A DNA stretch of 64,000 nucleotides from Capitella teleta (taxonomy: Eukaryota; Annelida; Polychaeta; Capitellidae). The stretch covers positions 559,650 to 623,649 of the forward strand of contig KB303456.1 of NCBI GenBank assembly GCA_000328365.1, read 5' to 3'. The notes beneath the pieces are model-generated. The model ran no database searches. It saw nothing but the letters and a program-made list of their open reading frames with translations, and was not told the origin of the DNA. The translations under genes were made by a program, and so were the position numbers. Numbering within the stretch: position 1 is the first letter of the stretch; each line of letters starts with the position of its first letter. Below are positions 33,420 to 45,354 of the stretch, piece after piece.

Positions 33420-33712
33420 ATAGACATAAATATAATATACAATAATATAATATACATAAACATAAATATAATATACAATAATATAATATACATAAACATA
33501 AATATAATATACAATAATATAATATACATAAACATAAATATAATATACAATAATATAATATACATAAACATAAATATAATATACAATAATATAATATACA
33601 TAAACATAAATATAATATACAATAATATAATATACATAAACATAAATATAATATACAATAATATAATATACATAAACATAAATATAATATACAATAATAT
33701 AATATACATAAA
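33420..33712. repeat. 36-bp minisatellite, about eight copies
   Basis: The unit is ATAAACATAAATATAATATA followed by CAATAATATAATATAC, repeated almost without change. As 36 is a multiple of three, it creates a spurious antisense frame of repeated MYIILLYIIFMF. It lies upstream of the NUDT16-like gene. Confidence 0.97.
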
Positions 33713-34417
33713 TGTCTAAGCCCTCATTAGGTTCTCTAAACTTTGTTCAGCTCTGATTATTCTGTAACATGCAAACAGATATCCATTCGGCACAATCGAA
33801 CACAGTATTCCTCAAGGAGCTCAACGAGAGGAGATCAATCAGTCGCGTCTCTATGAATGGATTGCAACTATATTATGTAATAGGCCTCCACACTTTTGCT
33901 GCAAGACCAGCAACGAAAAATTGAAATAATAAAAGGAAATCATGACATTGATTATATGAGAAAACGTCCCCCCCCCCACCTTCAAATAAGAAACATCCAG
34001 AGAAACCCAGATTCTAAAAGAGAGATGGTAACGACCACAATATGAGGCATTTACGAGATATTTTACAGCAGAGGTGAAATTCACTATCATAATGCAACTC
34101 GCAATGGTACGAGATGAGAAGAAGGATTATCGTGTGAGGAGTCTCTTTATTGCTTGGAGCACAAATGGATCTATGATGTTCAGGAAGAGATCTAAATGTG
34201 CTTTAAAGGAAAATGAAAAATGCATTTCACAAACCACCGAGAAATAAAGAACGGAATTAGCAAAAAGACGTGTTTATAAATATCGACCTCAGAGCAAAAC
34301 AGAGAAAAGCAAAGAAAGGCAAACTGACTCCTTCCGTGAAGCACCCTACAAACAAATCAGATCCTCCGTCGGGCAGAAACACAGCACCCTGTGAAAAGAG
34401 AATTAAACAAAATAAAA

Positions 34418-35406
34418 CTACATTAATTCATATACTTCACACGGTTCTTGTTCTGAGCCAATTGTCAGCGTTTGGTCAACTTCTATAATTTCATATTCAG
34501 TCGGTTGAAGCACATGCTATTGTAGAAAGATATAAAGTAAATAATTTATGCATAAAATCAGTGGTAAAGAAAAAACCTCGTATATTTCATGGCCTGAGTG
34601 ATCTCCCCATTTTGGAAGTTTGACATAAAACCGAAGTTCGATTAATATTTCTGAATCCGTTGATATTTGCTTGGTCAGTTTACGAGAAATGTAATCGCGT
34701 TTTCCTTTGAGTTTAACGTAGTCTGCCTGCGATTGAGAATAAAATATAACCGAGCCTTACCCGCGGTTAAAACTCCTCACCGTTGACGGGAGAGAAAAGG
34801 CTTTATCGTGGAATAAAAAAACTTTTTTGACATAAATCCTCGCAGCGCATTTCACTTTCTTTGATTTCCTGTTTCGCTTGCGTTGTCCCTGTACGTAATT
34901 GTGATCCTGTTAAAAACAATTAAATAAAAAATAAACGATGATTAATCAACAAACTGTTCCATCATCAGTGACGTCCGGTTTGAAGCGTGTCTTGCTTCGT
35001 TTGCTTCCAAATTCACAATCAAACATCCACGAAGAACTCACAATGAACGGCTGACCAGAAAACGGAACAACCGGACCTTTGTCCGGGTTGCACTCCCAGA
35101 GAATTTTGTGTTTCACATCCATAAAATCTGCCAACGATTGATTAAAAAAAAACAGTCAAATGAAGAGGTCAAGACGTACCTATGCGGTCATCACTCGGTT
35201 TAGGTCCGTAGCGGACAAATTTGGTTGCCATGGTTTCAGAGAAGGCATTGAGTAAGCACTGGAGTTGGTGGCTCTGAGAGACGTAACCGGTCCAGGGATC
35301 ATCACAGTGTGAGAAATGCTCTTGCCATGGATAATGCATGCTCCCCTCTGTGAAGAAATTAGCGTCATATATTAGCATAAATAGTCAATACAATCTACTT
35401 ACCCAT
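34418..35406 (-). CDS. CARF-type (ALS2CR8-domain) DNA-binding protein, small
   Basis: Resembles calcium-responsive transcription factor CARF and the invertebrate proteins sharing its DNA-binding region. Exons 35403-35406, 35180-35347, 34955-35127, 34781-34906, 34577-34726 and 34418-34516 join in frame for 239 residues. Matching features in order are LLNAFSETMATKFVRYGPKP; KHKILWECN; PFSGQPFIVSSSWMFDCEFG; a basic stretch QRKRNRKSKKVKCAARIYVK with KVFLFHDKAF; then LIELRFYVKLP and HSGHEIYE. The Cys/basic/ARIYVKK block is the family core. The start exon supplies only ATGG, flanked by splice signals 9 bases upstream, so a further upstream exon is possible. An alternative 3' end splices at 34436/34388 and continues in frame to a stop at 34257. 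Identification is from pattern memory. Confidence 0.7.
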
Positions 35407-36478
35407 TTCGTTCTCCTGTAATTGAAGAAACAAAACAATTGTTAACAGTATTGACAATGCCAAAAGCGCTGCACTAACTAATAAGCAAAAGAGTGGAGGC
35501 CAACATATACATACACCTTGTGTACATATAGACAGACACAGAGCCCCAGGGAGTTCAACTACACTAGCATTGTACTATTTGAACCTCACTCTACTTTCTC
35601 AGCGCACTCATATAGCAGCGTGATTGGACGCCCTACATCAACACTCAGTGTTATTCAATGTGTTAGTTTAATTTATGATTATCTTTGCTTCCCCAAAGAA
35701 GTCCACAGGGTCACACCCCCTCCGTATTTATGTGTATTTATTCAAGATACCAACCCTGCTAACCAGTGCTAACTGAGTCGGTCTCATCAGTACTGGTATA
35801 TCAGACTCATCGAATTATGCTGATCATGGATGATGGCATTATGCAAGACAGAGTCAAGGAATCCGAATAAGTAGCTGACATACCACAGCGAGACCGAGGG
35901 TCTACGCAGACCTCGCCCGATTTATCTGTCATTTTGTGCTACCTATTCCCAGATTCCTAATATTATTAAGAAGGAATTCATCGTGGATACGCGTAATCAT
36001 ATATTGGAAGCCATTTAGAAATTCTTCAGCCGGTGTATAAAAATATATAAAAACCTACACACCTACGTATCAGCTGATCAGAAGCGATTTGATAAATTAT
36101 GAAATGTTCCGATATATTCAACAATTTCGCTCGCTGCAAGCTGAAGCTAAACAAACAATTTCTGTCTGCTATGTGGACAAAGTGTAGCACGCATTCGGTT
36201 GAAATATTTACCTAAGACTGTACAATACGATAATTTGTATGGAAAAATTAAAGTAAAAGTTAAAACACAAAATTCGTAAAGAATTATTGAATATCGCATA
36301 TAACATTTATACCGACTCATAAACGCCACAACAAATCAATCAAAATCAGATATTATCGATTCAATGATATTCAATATATATTTTATAAAACAACATGCTC
36401 CCTCCTACCGCTTCAACGAAAAGTGACAGCTGTTTCCAGCCGTCACATCATTCAGTCGGCGATATTCACCAGCGAAGC
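35407..36478. promoter_or_regulatory. Divergent region between the CARF-like gene and SUMF1
   Basis: Start codons lie about 1.07 kb apart on opposite strands. At 35887-35925 CAGCGAGACCGAGGGTCTAC followed by GCAGACCTCGCCCGA resembles 46512-46550 (CAGCGAGCCCAATGAGGTAT, CAGACCTCGCCCGA), so a small dispersed repeat is present in both places. No core promoter was assigned. Confidence 0.4.
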
Positions 36479-39400
36479 ATGAAAGTTCCGCAGATCTTCA
36501 CTCTCTTCTTCCTCGGCCTCCTCCTGGCTGTCAGGAGTGAAGTCGCCGATGATGAAGCAACAGTGGAAGTGGAGGAGGATGGCGAAGACGGCGGCTGCAG
36601 TTCCACTAGCCGCAAGTCAGAGGAGACCCCTCCCCCTGCAGAGACTGACCTGAAGACCCCTCAGGAGACAGTCCCCGCGGATAAAGCCAAGTCGAATTAT
36701 GAGAGGACCAATCAAATGGTGTACCTCCCAACGGGGTCCTTCATGATGGGCACCAACAATCCCATCATCCCTCCTGATGGAGAGGGACCCGCGAGACGAG
36801 TTCACATCACAGGGTTCTGGTACGATGTCTACGAGACAAGCAATGCTGAGTTTGAACTCTTCGTCAATTCTACTGGGTACAAAACAGAGGTGAGGTTTTA
36901 ATTATCCACTTAATTTACCAAATTATTTAAATTAATTTCAATCTTTTGACCAGGTTAACTAGTTAACAGGCTAAAATTAACTGTCTATGATCATCCGTAT
37001 ATAAACTGTTAATTAATTTATGCATTATAACCCAACATGTCCCTATTGAGATACAACCTTGGGGCACCTGGTTGACCTAAAATTGTCCAATTGGAAGTGA
37101 ACGGGTTTTGGTTCACCTGACAAGTAGTCACCTGGTAGGATTGTCAGTTGAACTTCGTCTCTGAATACTGCCTCGGTATTCAGGTCTGGCAATTGGAGTG
37201 ATCAGTGCTGCATGGAAGGCCAGACGCTGTGTACTACTGTCTATACTCTATACTAGTCTATAGTGGCATTCACTTCAGGATAAAGAAAATTTTTTCAGGT
37301 GTGGGCTGACCTCCCCTCAAGAGGTCGTTGTGGCGTTATATATTATTGATTATGCTTTACACACCTTTGTCGTCAAGGGAAACCTGTACTGCTTCTCGTT
37401 GGTAACTTAGGTTAATTTCTTTAAACTATGGATTCCCTAAACACCATAATGTTAGCTTTCCGACAAATTAACTCCCGAGGATACATTTCCCATGACTAAG
37501 TAACACCATTTCCCATGTAACACTAACCGATAGATAATATATTTTTTTTTTGTCTGTACCACTAGGCTTATATAAGAGTATAAGGGGAAACAATTTGTTA
37601 GATTTTATATATGTTATGTTCATGCAACCATACCAAAGCACAATGTTATAAAATGAGAATTTAAGGAGAATTTTGTGTTGTAAATTTATTCCGCCCATTT
37701 ACACGAATGCTTTTGTTACACGTATACCAGTGCAGATCTATAATTTATTGCTCTGCATAAGGAAATAAATGCATATTTACAATTTATGTGTCACATCCAT
37801 TGCAATTTCCAATGCACTTTTTTTATTTCATGATTAGAATATTTGTAAATGAAACAAATAGGATAAAATATGTATTTATGTAATTATGTTAATTATCTAA
37901 TAGAGCTCTCAGTTATATGATTGCCCTGGTAATTTCATACGAAGGGGGCGTAATGCATCACCTGTTTGTAATTTTGGAATCAAATTGCTCATTCATATCT
38001 CTGGCTATTCTTTCCTGACAATTGAGTTCATAATTATGATGTTCATTGGTCTGCAGGAAAAAATGAATAAATTATTTATAATGAAATATAATATAATATA
38101 ATATAATATAATATAATATAATATAATATAATATAATATAATATAATATAATATAATATAATATAATATAATATAAATATTATAATATAATTATAATATA
38201 AATTATAATGAATGAATAAATAATCACCACACTGGATTAAGCCACATACGTGTACTGTTCACACAAATATTTCCAGGTATACCTCAGCAATATTGAGGAT
38301 AAAAATTATATTAAATATATATTTTCATTGACAAAAAAAACAAAGTATATCTCTGTTAAAAACATTAATAAATCATTGTCTTCAATAATATCAATCAGTT
38401 CTTCAAATTGCAATTCTTTCTTCACTTTCTTATTTGACCAAATTTGGATTCTCGATTAGAAAGCGAGGGTATCTGTGTTCCGGGGGCATCTCACCTATAC
38501 GTGAGCATTTAAACGTGTCCGTGAATCCCTCTGGATGAAGTTATTTCGTTCACTTCTTGGAAGTTTAATTTGCACTGACAAAAATACCATATGCACATAA
38601 CATCAAACGTAATACATAATTATAGCAAACTTTTGATATCTGCCAGTTGTGAATACTTTGCTGAAAATTTATTTCCCTTTACAGGCTGAAGGATTTGGAG
38701 ATTCGTTTGTCATCGAAGCATTCATCAGTGAAAAGATCAAGGAAGACATTTCACAGGCCGTAAGTACCTCGGCTCATGTTTAGTTATTCGCAAAGCTCTT
38801 TACTTATGTTAGTGACATCATTCATTGACTCCCTGAGTGTCTCTCTTGAGCCTGGACTGAGTAGATTGATGAATCATGAATTCAGAATCAAAGGATGTGT
38901 GATCTAACACATACTTATGTGACATTAAACAAGTTTGATAGCAATTCCTGCAAGTAATTCTGTAATGCATGTGTGCAGATGATGCAGACCAGTTCACATG
39001 ATTTGAGAAATAATGGAAACACATTCACCGCCAAAGAATCACCGTTTTTTCACGCTCAACGCTTGACCGACAAAGACGAGATTCTCGTCTTTTTGCAGTT
39101 TAAGCCAAAGGCGCACACAATAGCCACTTTAGCATCATTTCTGTACTTTTTTTTAGAGGTTGACTGAATGCATTGTACGATTTCAGGACATTTCTTCATG
39201 ATATTCATCGAACTCACCTTCGATATATTAATTATAATAATCACATAATTATATTTCTGGCGTTGACCCAGCAGTTACTGATTGATTATGTAATATCGCC
39301 TCGACAAACCCGGACGAAAGCAGCGAAGCGAAGGAGTTTTCTATTATAGGGGTTACTTCAGAGCCAACTAATTAGGGAATGAGGGTGGTTGGTGCTTCTG

Positions 39401-42400
39401 TCACTGCACTTGCTAGTCTTTCTCGTCATTGCAATTGACAACGCTAATTTGAGATACTCTTTTTATTTAAAGAGGGGCACCGGAGAGCTCAGTGGCTTAA
39501 ACCACTAACTACAATCCAATGCCGACCGTGGGGGTCTAGGTCCCGGGTTCGAGACCCGATCAGGCCGCAGGCGTTATGATTGTGAATTATAATTGTAATC
39601 CGTTATAATTGTAATTCTTCGGTGACTCTGCAGTGCTGCCCAACTGCGTAACAAGGCCGGGCGCTGTGTACTACTGTCTATGGTGGTATGCAGGATAAAG
39701 AACCCTTGGGATTTATCGATAAGAGTAGGGGGAAACCCAGGTCCCGGGCCTTCTGTTCTGGCGCCCGTATCATCCGATCGGATTGGGTGGAGCCGTAAAA
39801 CCCCATCACTCACTCACTCGCTCACTTTTCACCGTATATAGGTGTATGCATATGTAACATATACCGGTATGTCACTGTACTAGCTACATGTGCTAATAGT
39901 CTATATTTGTATTTAAGAGTGCATCTTGGGATAGGGACACATTTTGTTCTTCCAAGGGAAATTCCAGGATGCGTAGTCATGGAGACGCATGGTTATGAGG
40001 TCCATGGCAACATAATTGGACATAATTTCCAACTATAGCGACATATTGTGCGTGCGGCTTTTCTTTGGGTGGAAATTCGGTTTCAATTTATCTTTTAAAT
40101 TGATGCCATCTTTAGTATATCATGCATCGATAAGTACACCCTCCCACTTCTCAGGAAAAAATATTATCTCCACTCCTCTAGAATTAATAAAACAGTGTTA
40201 TCATATTTATAAACACCCGGCTGAAAATATTTGACTCAATTTATAATCGAAAATATGCTTCAGATTCACCGCACTGAGTCCTAATTTAGCGATTTTTGCG
40301 AGTCTTTTCGAAAGCGAATTTGGCGGGAGGGAGCATTCATTATTTATATGAGTTATAAAAAAATATCAATCGACATTTTATTTCGTGTAATCTATCAATT
40401 CTAAAGGCTGTAAATGATATCACATTTCGCAAATATCACACGCTCAATCACAAAAGATCGATATCTTCCATTGAACTCTTTTTTTTTTTTTTTTTTTTTT
40501 CAATGGAGTTTTTTCCCCGTGCGTTCGCGCATGTTATCACGTACTAAAGTGACTTAAACATCGCCACGTGGTTGCATCATGTGACATCGAACATTTGATG
40601 ACATGTGCGTTTCGCTGCATCGTAATTAATCGCCTTATTATCTATTTTAATTCTCCCCAAAACACCCATTTCGCAGCTGTCAAGTTTTTAATGAACCTTG
40701 AATATATTTACATGTTATTATAATCGCAACGTGTAAGCGTTAATTTTTATGGATTCCTTGAAACATATTCATCACTTTTTTATGGAATATATGCTAATTT
40801 GTTTCAAATTATAAATTGTATTTTAGTTGCATATTGCACATTTTATTTTATCACTGAAGCAGATATATGAAGTATTTTCCTCAGCGTCTCGTGTCTAGGC
40901 ATTGCATGCATGTAATTATAATTTATACACATATTGAGGAAATATACTTATTGCAAATTTTAATTTATAATTGCATTTATGAGTAATCCTAATGCAGAGC
41001 TATACATATAACCCATATGCAATCAATCCATGACATTATCTATTGATTAGGGCCGTAATATTTGAATTCAGTTGGTGTCTGTAGCTGTTATACAATGTAG
41101 TCCTCTTGACTTCCTGGTCACGTGGGTATATATAGCTCAATTGTACTACATGTCGTAGATGATATAATTAATACTGGTAGCCCTTTGAACATGCTTCTGT
41201 CTGTGTTATAGCCCTTTTTCAGTGTCTTTGATTAATCACTCGCTCAATCGTGTTTCAAATGTCGCAATAATCGATATTATTCTTGTATGTTGAAAGTGAT
41301 GCACCTGCCGTGTTTTACGTGCGTTATGATATTGAGAAGTCGATTGTCCTTACTCTAGACTATATCATAACGTTCAGTTGCCTCACGGCTTTTCTTCTTT
41401 TGGAGTTATTGTTCCTGTAACTTCCAGATATTGAAATCTTTAAATGAAGAACTTGTTGAATTGTTTAACTTTTTTTTTTTTGCTTTCTGTAGTATTCACC
41501 TCAGATGCTAAGTTCTCCTCGCTTACCCACTGGGTATAAAGCAGTCATGCAATTACATAATAAGTTATTGTGCTCCATGAATCTGTCCTTAATTGTTAAG
41601 TCTTTGTTTTGGTTGCATTGTTACGTATATGTTTTATCATAATTTACATCTGTATTACATAAGATGCGACATCCGGTGATCTCACTTCCCTTTGAAATTG
41701 GAAAAAGTATAAGTTGTTTTTTTATGTTATCAATTTATTGATTTGTGTGATACGTTCGTGATTCACATGCATCTTATTTTGTCTATACGCATGTACATTT
41801 ACAATTATATTTTGGACTCTCCTTCAATAAATTATTTCTATGTTTAGGGCATTCAGGTTATCTGTAGGTCAAATGTCATTGTGACCTTTTGCTCACAGGG
41901 TTTTCCATGTTTGGTCAAAGCACGTTTTGGCTTGCATCTTGCGAGTGATCATTCACATCCTCATGTTGCCTAGTGAGAGTCACGATATAATTAGCGCTAA
42001 TTGGAATTTCTTGCGCCAGAATAATTAACGCAGAAGCATGTAATTAGTCCCAATGCTGACTGTATTTAAATACAATAAAATAAAATAAATAAAATAGCAC
42101 ATTTCATTCATTTTACTTGCTTTTCTTTCCTTTTCTTTTCTCTATTTAATGATATGTTTAATTTTCTCCTTTTTTTTCAGGTGGCCTCTGCACCATGGTG
42201 GCTGCCTGTCAAGGGAGCAGATTGGCGACATCCCTTCGGTCCAGATACGGATCTCAAAGGAATGTGAGTTATCTTCATCTATATATAGTGCAATCAATTT
42301 TTTTTTTCATTTTTTTTTACTCTAATTTATTATTGAGAAGAAAAAAAAATGAGAAAATAATGTTGGAAAAGAATTTTTTTTTAATTTTTAAATTTTTTAT

Positions 42401-43299
42401 TTTTTTTATTCAGCATGGATCACCCTGTTTTGCATGTTTCATGGAACGATGCGGTCGCCTATTGCCAATGGGCTCAGAAACGACTTCCGACTGAAGCTGA
42501 GTTTGAATACGCGTGCAGAGACGGCAAGGATGACAGGTGCATTGTTGAAGTTATCTCCTTACTTCGTTTGCTTCTGTTGGAAATATCTGGAAATAATTTT
42601 TGGTTTTATTGCAGATTGTTTCCTTGGGGAAGCAATATGCTGCCCAAAAATCAGCATAGAATGAACATCTGGCAAGGAGATTTCCCCAATACCAACACTG
42701 CTGAAGATGGATTCGAAAGAACTTGTCCTGTGAGTTAAAAGTTATCCTCAATTTTAGATAGAAAGACAAATTTTGAAAAGAAAAAACAAGGGTCACAAAA
42801 ATCTCAAGTTAAATCTTTTTTTCTTTTTTTTTACTCAAAAGGTGACAGAGTTCAAACCGCAGACAAAATTAGGTCAAAAGAATCTGATTGGAAACGCTTG
42901 GGAGTGGGTACAGGATTGGTGGCAGACCGAACACCACACGGGGACAACCAAGAACCCCGTAAGGAAATTCCACTCTTGATATATTTCCTAATCTGATTTC
43001 TGCCATTTAGGTTGGTCCCAAGCAAGGAACGGACAAAACCAAGAAAGGTGGCTCCTACATGTGCATTAAGGTAAATGTTCTTACGAATATGAAAATCAAA
43101 ATTATCGCTTCTGAATCTCCCTTTGCAGACCCACTGTTACCGATACCGATGTGGGGCTCGTAGTCAAAATACTCCAGACAGTTCTGCCTCTAATCTCGGC
43201 TTTCGATGCGCATCAAATAAACTTCCAGAATATATTGCGAAACAAATGGAAGAGGAGAAAATGGCGACTGCTGAAAAAGCGAGGAAAGAAGAGCTATAA
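36479..43299 (+). CDS. SUMF1: Formylglycine-generating enzyme (SUMF1) with KEEL terminus
   Basis: Oxidises the active-site cysteine of newly made sulfatases to formylglycine in the endoplasmic reticulum. Eight exons: 36479-36889, 38685-38759, 42181-42263, 42414-42536, 42615-42729, 42842-42958, 43011-43070, 43129-43299, giving 384 residues. Signal peptide [18 protein letters not shown]; acidic linker; FGE fold from about residue 80 ([20 protein letters not shown]). Diagnostic blocks are [65 protein letters not shown] and [18 protein letters not shown]. Cys326 and Cys331 are the catalytic pair (336 and 341 in human), which separates it from SUMF2. The C-terminal extension ends KEEL, an ER-retrieval-type signal absent from human SUMF1. 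Start chosen at the signal-peptide Met, 28 codons inside a longer frame. Confidence 0.95.
37185..37335 (+). mobile_element. Diverged SINE family copy in SUMF1 intron 1
   Basis: CAGTGCTGCATGGAAGGCCA, GACGCTGTGTACTACTGTCT and CAGGATAAAGAA follow the same order as in the copies at 23890 and 39620, with changes and a small insertion. The downstream half has decayed. Confidence 0.65.
38083..38175. repeat. (AATAT)n microsatellite in SUMF1 intron 1
   Basis: About 18 near-perfect copies of a 5-base AATAT unit, followed by a decayed AT-rich end. Confidence 0.95.
39470..39832 (+). mobile_element. Complete tRNA-derived SINE in SUMF1 intron 2
   Basis: Head: GAGCTCAGTGGCTTAAACCA (A-box-like) at about 39486 and GGGTTCGAGACCCG (B box) at about 39545-39558, as in a tRNA. 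A short TAATTGTAAT linker follows. The body is shared with 23890-24112 and, more weakly, with 37185-37335. It ends with GTGGAGCCGTAAAACCCCAT and a (CACT)n tail, the kind of microsatellite end that pairs with a partner LINE. Non-coding, probably a dispersed family of this genome. Confidence 0.85.
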
Positions 43300-45354
43300 A
43301 ATCTTAAATTATTTCGCTAATTTTCTTGGGTGGCAGCTCTTATTATTTTCTGGTGTGTGTGAAAATGTGAGGTTCTCTTTTTTACTACTTGCTCATGAAT
43401 CGCTATTACCATGTCTTCCTGCTACATGCTATGCTGTTAATTACTTAATATAGTAATTTGAGTCTTTGCAATGCATTCCTCTGATATTTTTTATTTCAAT
43501 TTAATTCCAATTTATACGTTTGATTTCCTTATCTGTTCTTGTTAAATTGTGGAGATGATTTCTATCTTGTCTTTCATAGATCTAGTCTTCGCTATCTTTG
43601 GTTTTTCCTAGGAAAGAACATTATTTTTTCATCAAAATATATATTTTTTCTATGAAATTGATTCCTGTCCTGAGATGCTTTACGATTGAAATCCATTATC
43701 TTGCCGTAATGATTCATATTCATAAGAAATTTTTAATTCTTTTCATAAAATCATAAATAAAAAATACCTTTCATTAATCTTTTAATTTAGTTGCATCATT
43801 TATCTTTTACACAGTCTTTTTATCAATCCGACATCCGTTAACCGGGTTTCCGTGGTAACACCTGGATACAAGCAAACTATTACCTTAATAAGCCGGTCAT
43901 AGAGCCTACACAAAATTCGCTCGATACCAAATAGAGTGATTTAAAAAACTATCACCTCTCTCCCGTCAAAATCTTAATCATGTTAGCTAAGAATCAGCAG
44001 CAAACAAAAGAAGCAGGGAAAAGAAGAGGAAAAGTTTTATCCCGATACTTCCTAGAGACACGGATTTGGAAACGAATCAATAACTGTTCATTACCTACAA
44101 TGATCAGGGAAATTGCAAGACGTTTAAGCAATTCATTGTGCATCACCCAGTGCCACTCCAACTCAACACACTCGTTAAGACGATGTAATTATGATATGAC
44201 TCAGAATATAAACATGAGTAAAATATTTATTCGAATTGATAAAGATAATAAAATCACCAACAGTAACAATATGGAATATTTAAAAATAAATATAAAAAAA
44301 TACAATATTACAAAAATGTGAAATTGACTTAATTAAGGCACTACATGAAGTGTGTACCACTATAAAGGACTGTATGCACAAACAATTTCTCTTTTTCTTC
44401 TCAAACTGTCTGTCTGTTTTATCCCATCAGGTGGCTAACACATGGTTACACACCAGACATCAATGTTTAACCATAAGGGAGCATTGATTAACATAATTAA
44501 CACATAATTAACATAATGCACAACAAGTCAACAATAAATTACACCACTTTAATTAGCACAGATGTATTTTTATCCTTTCTTCGGAGGCTTCAGATAGGAA
44601 GATCATTTTGACCAGTCACAGAACACTTAATTAGCATATGATTAATTATTCATGAGCTCAATGGAGAATTATACTTTCTTCAAGGCACAAAATTGTACAT
44701 GAACCGATTCCAAAGGACACAGAACAATTAGATTTTATAATGCGTAATCTCGAATTAAAAAACTGAGTCACTCTTCAAAGAAAAAGTATATTACTGCAGA
44801 AACTAATTTATTCCAATTCAGACTAAACGGCTAATTTTAAATTTGGGGCTTTAATAAAACACGCTGTGATTGGTCCAAGTGCATCACTCATTGACCGAGC
44901 TGTGATAGGGCCTGTGATTGGCCGTTGACATAAGATACTTTGCAAAATGCTCCTATCTAAAGCCTCAGGACTACAAACACATATTTATGCAGCATAATAC
45001 TGTATCCCTGACACTGAATATAAGGAATAAAATATTGCAATTCATCGGAAATAATTATTAGACAAAGTAGGCTTTTAAAATGTACAAAAATATGAAATTA
45101 TCTTAACCAGTTTTCCTTTACCAAGGCGGCTGCCGAACCATTATAATAATTCAATGAATCAGTTATTAATTCATCAAGTGTTCTGACCACAAATTGAAAA
45201 CACCTTACAGTGGATATGTGATCCTGCAAACCACACACCGTGTATTATGCATTGTAAAATCATGACTGTGAAAGTGGTCACATAAAATTGGTGATCTCAA
45301 AATTGCTTCAATATCTTGGTCTGAACGCAAGGCAGGATATACCGAGGGTTTTTT
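43300..45354. other. AT-rich convergent intergenic region
   Basis: 3' flanks of SUMF1 (AATAAA at about 43756) and the SET gene. No gene recognised; a 113-codon frame at 43980-44321 is low-complexity and unsupported. Confidence 0.5.

Noticed and set aside
33404-33709. 101-codon minus-strand frame of repeated MYIILLYIIFMF
   Set aside because: Artefact of a 36-bp minisatellite, whose period is a multiple of three.
39486-39560. Possible tRNA gene
   Set aside because: A and B boxes are present, but the sequence runs straight into a dispersed SINE body and does not form a good cloverleaf.
43980-44321. 113-codon plus-strand frame downstream of SUMF1
   Set aside because: Lysine/asparagine/isoleucine-rich low-complexity end, no splice or family support.
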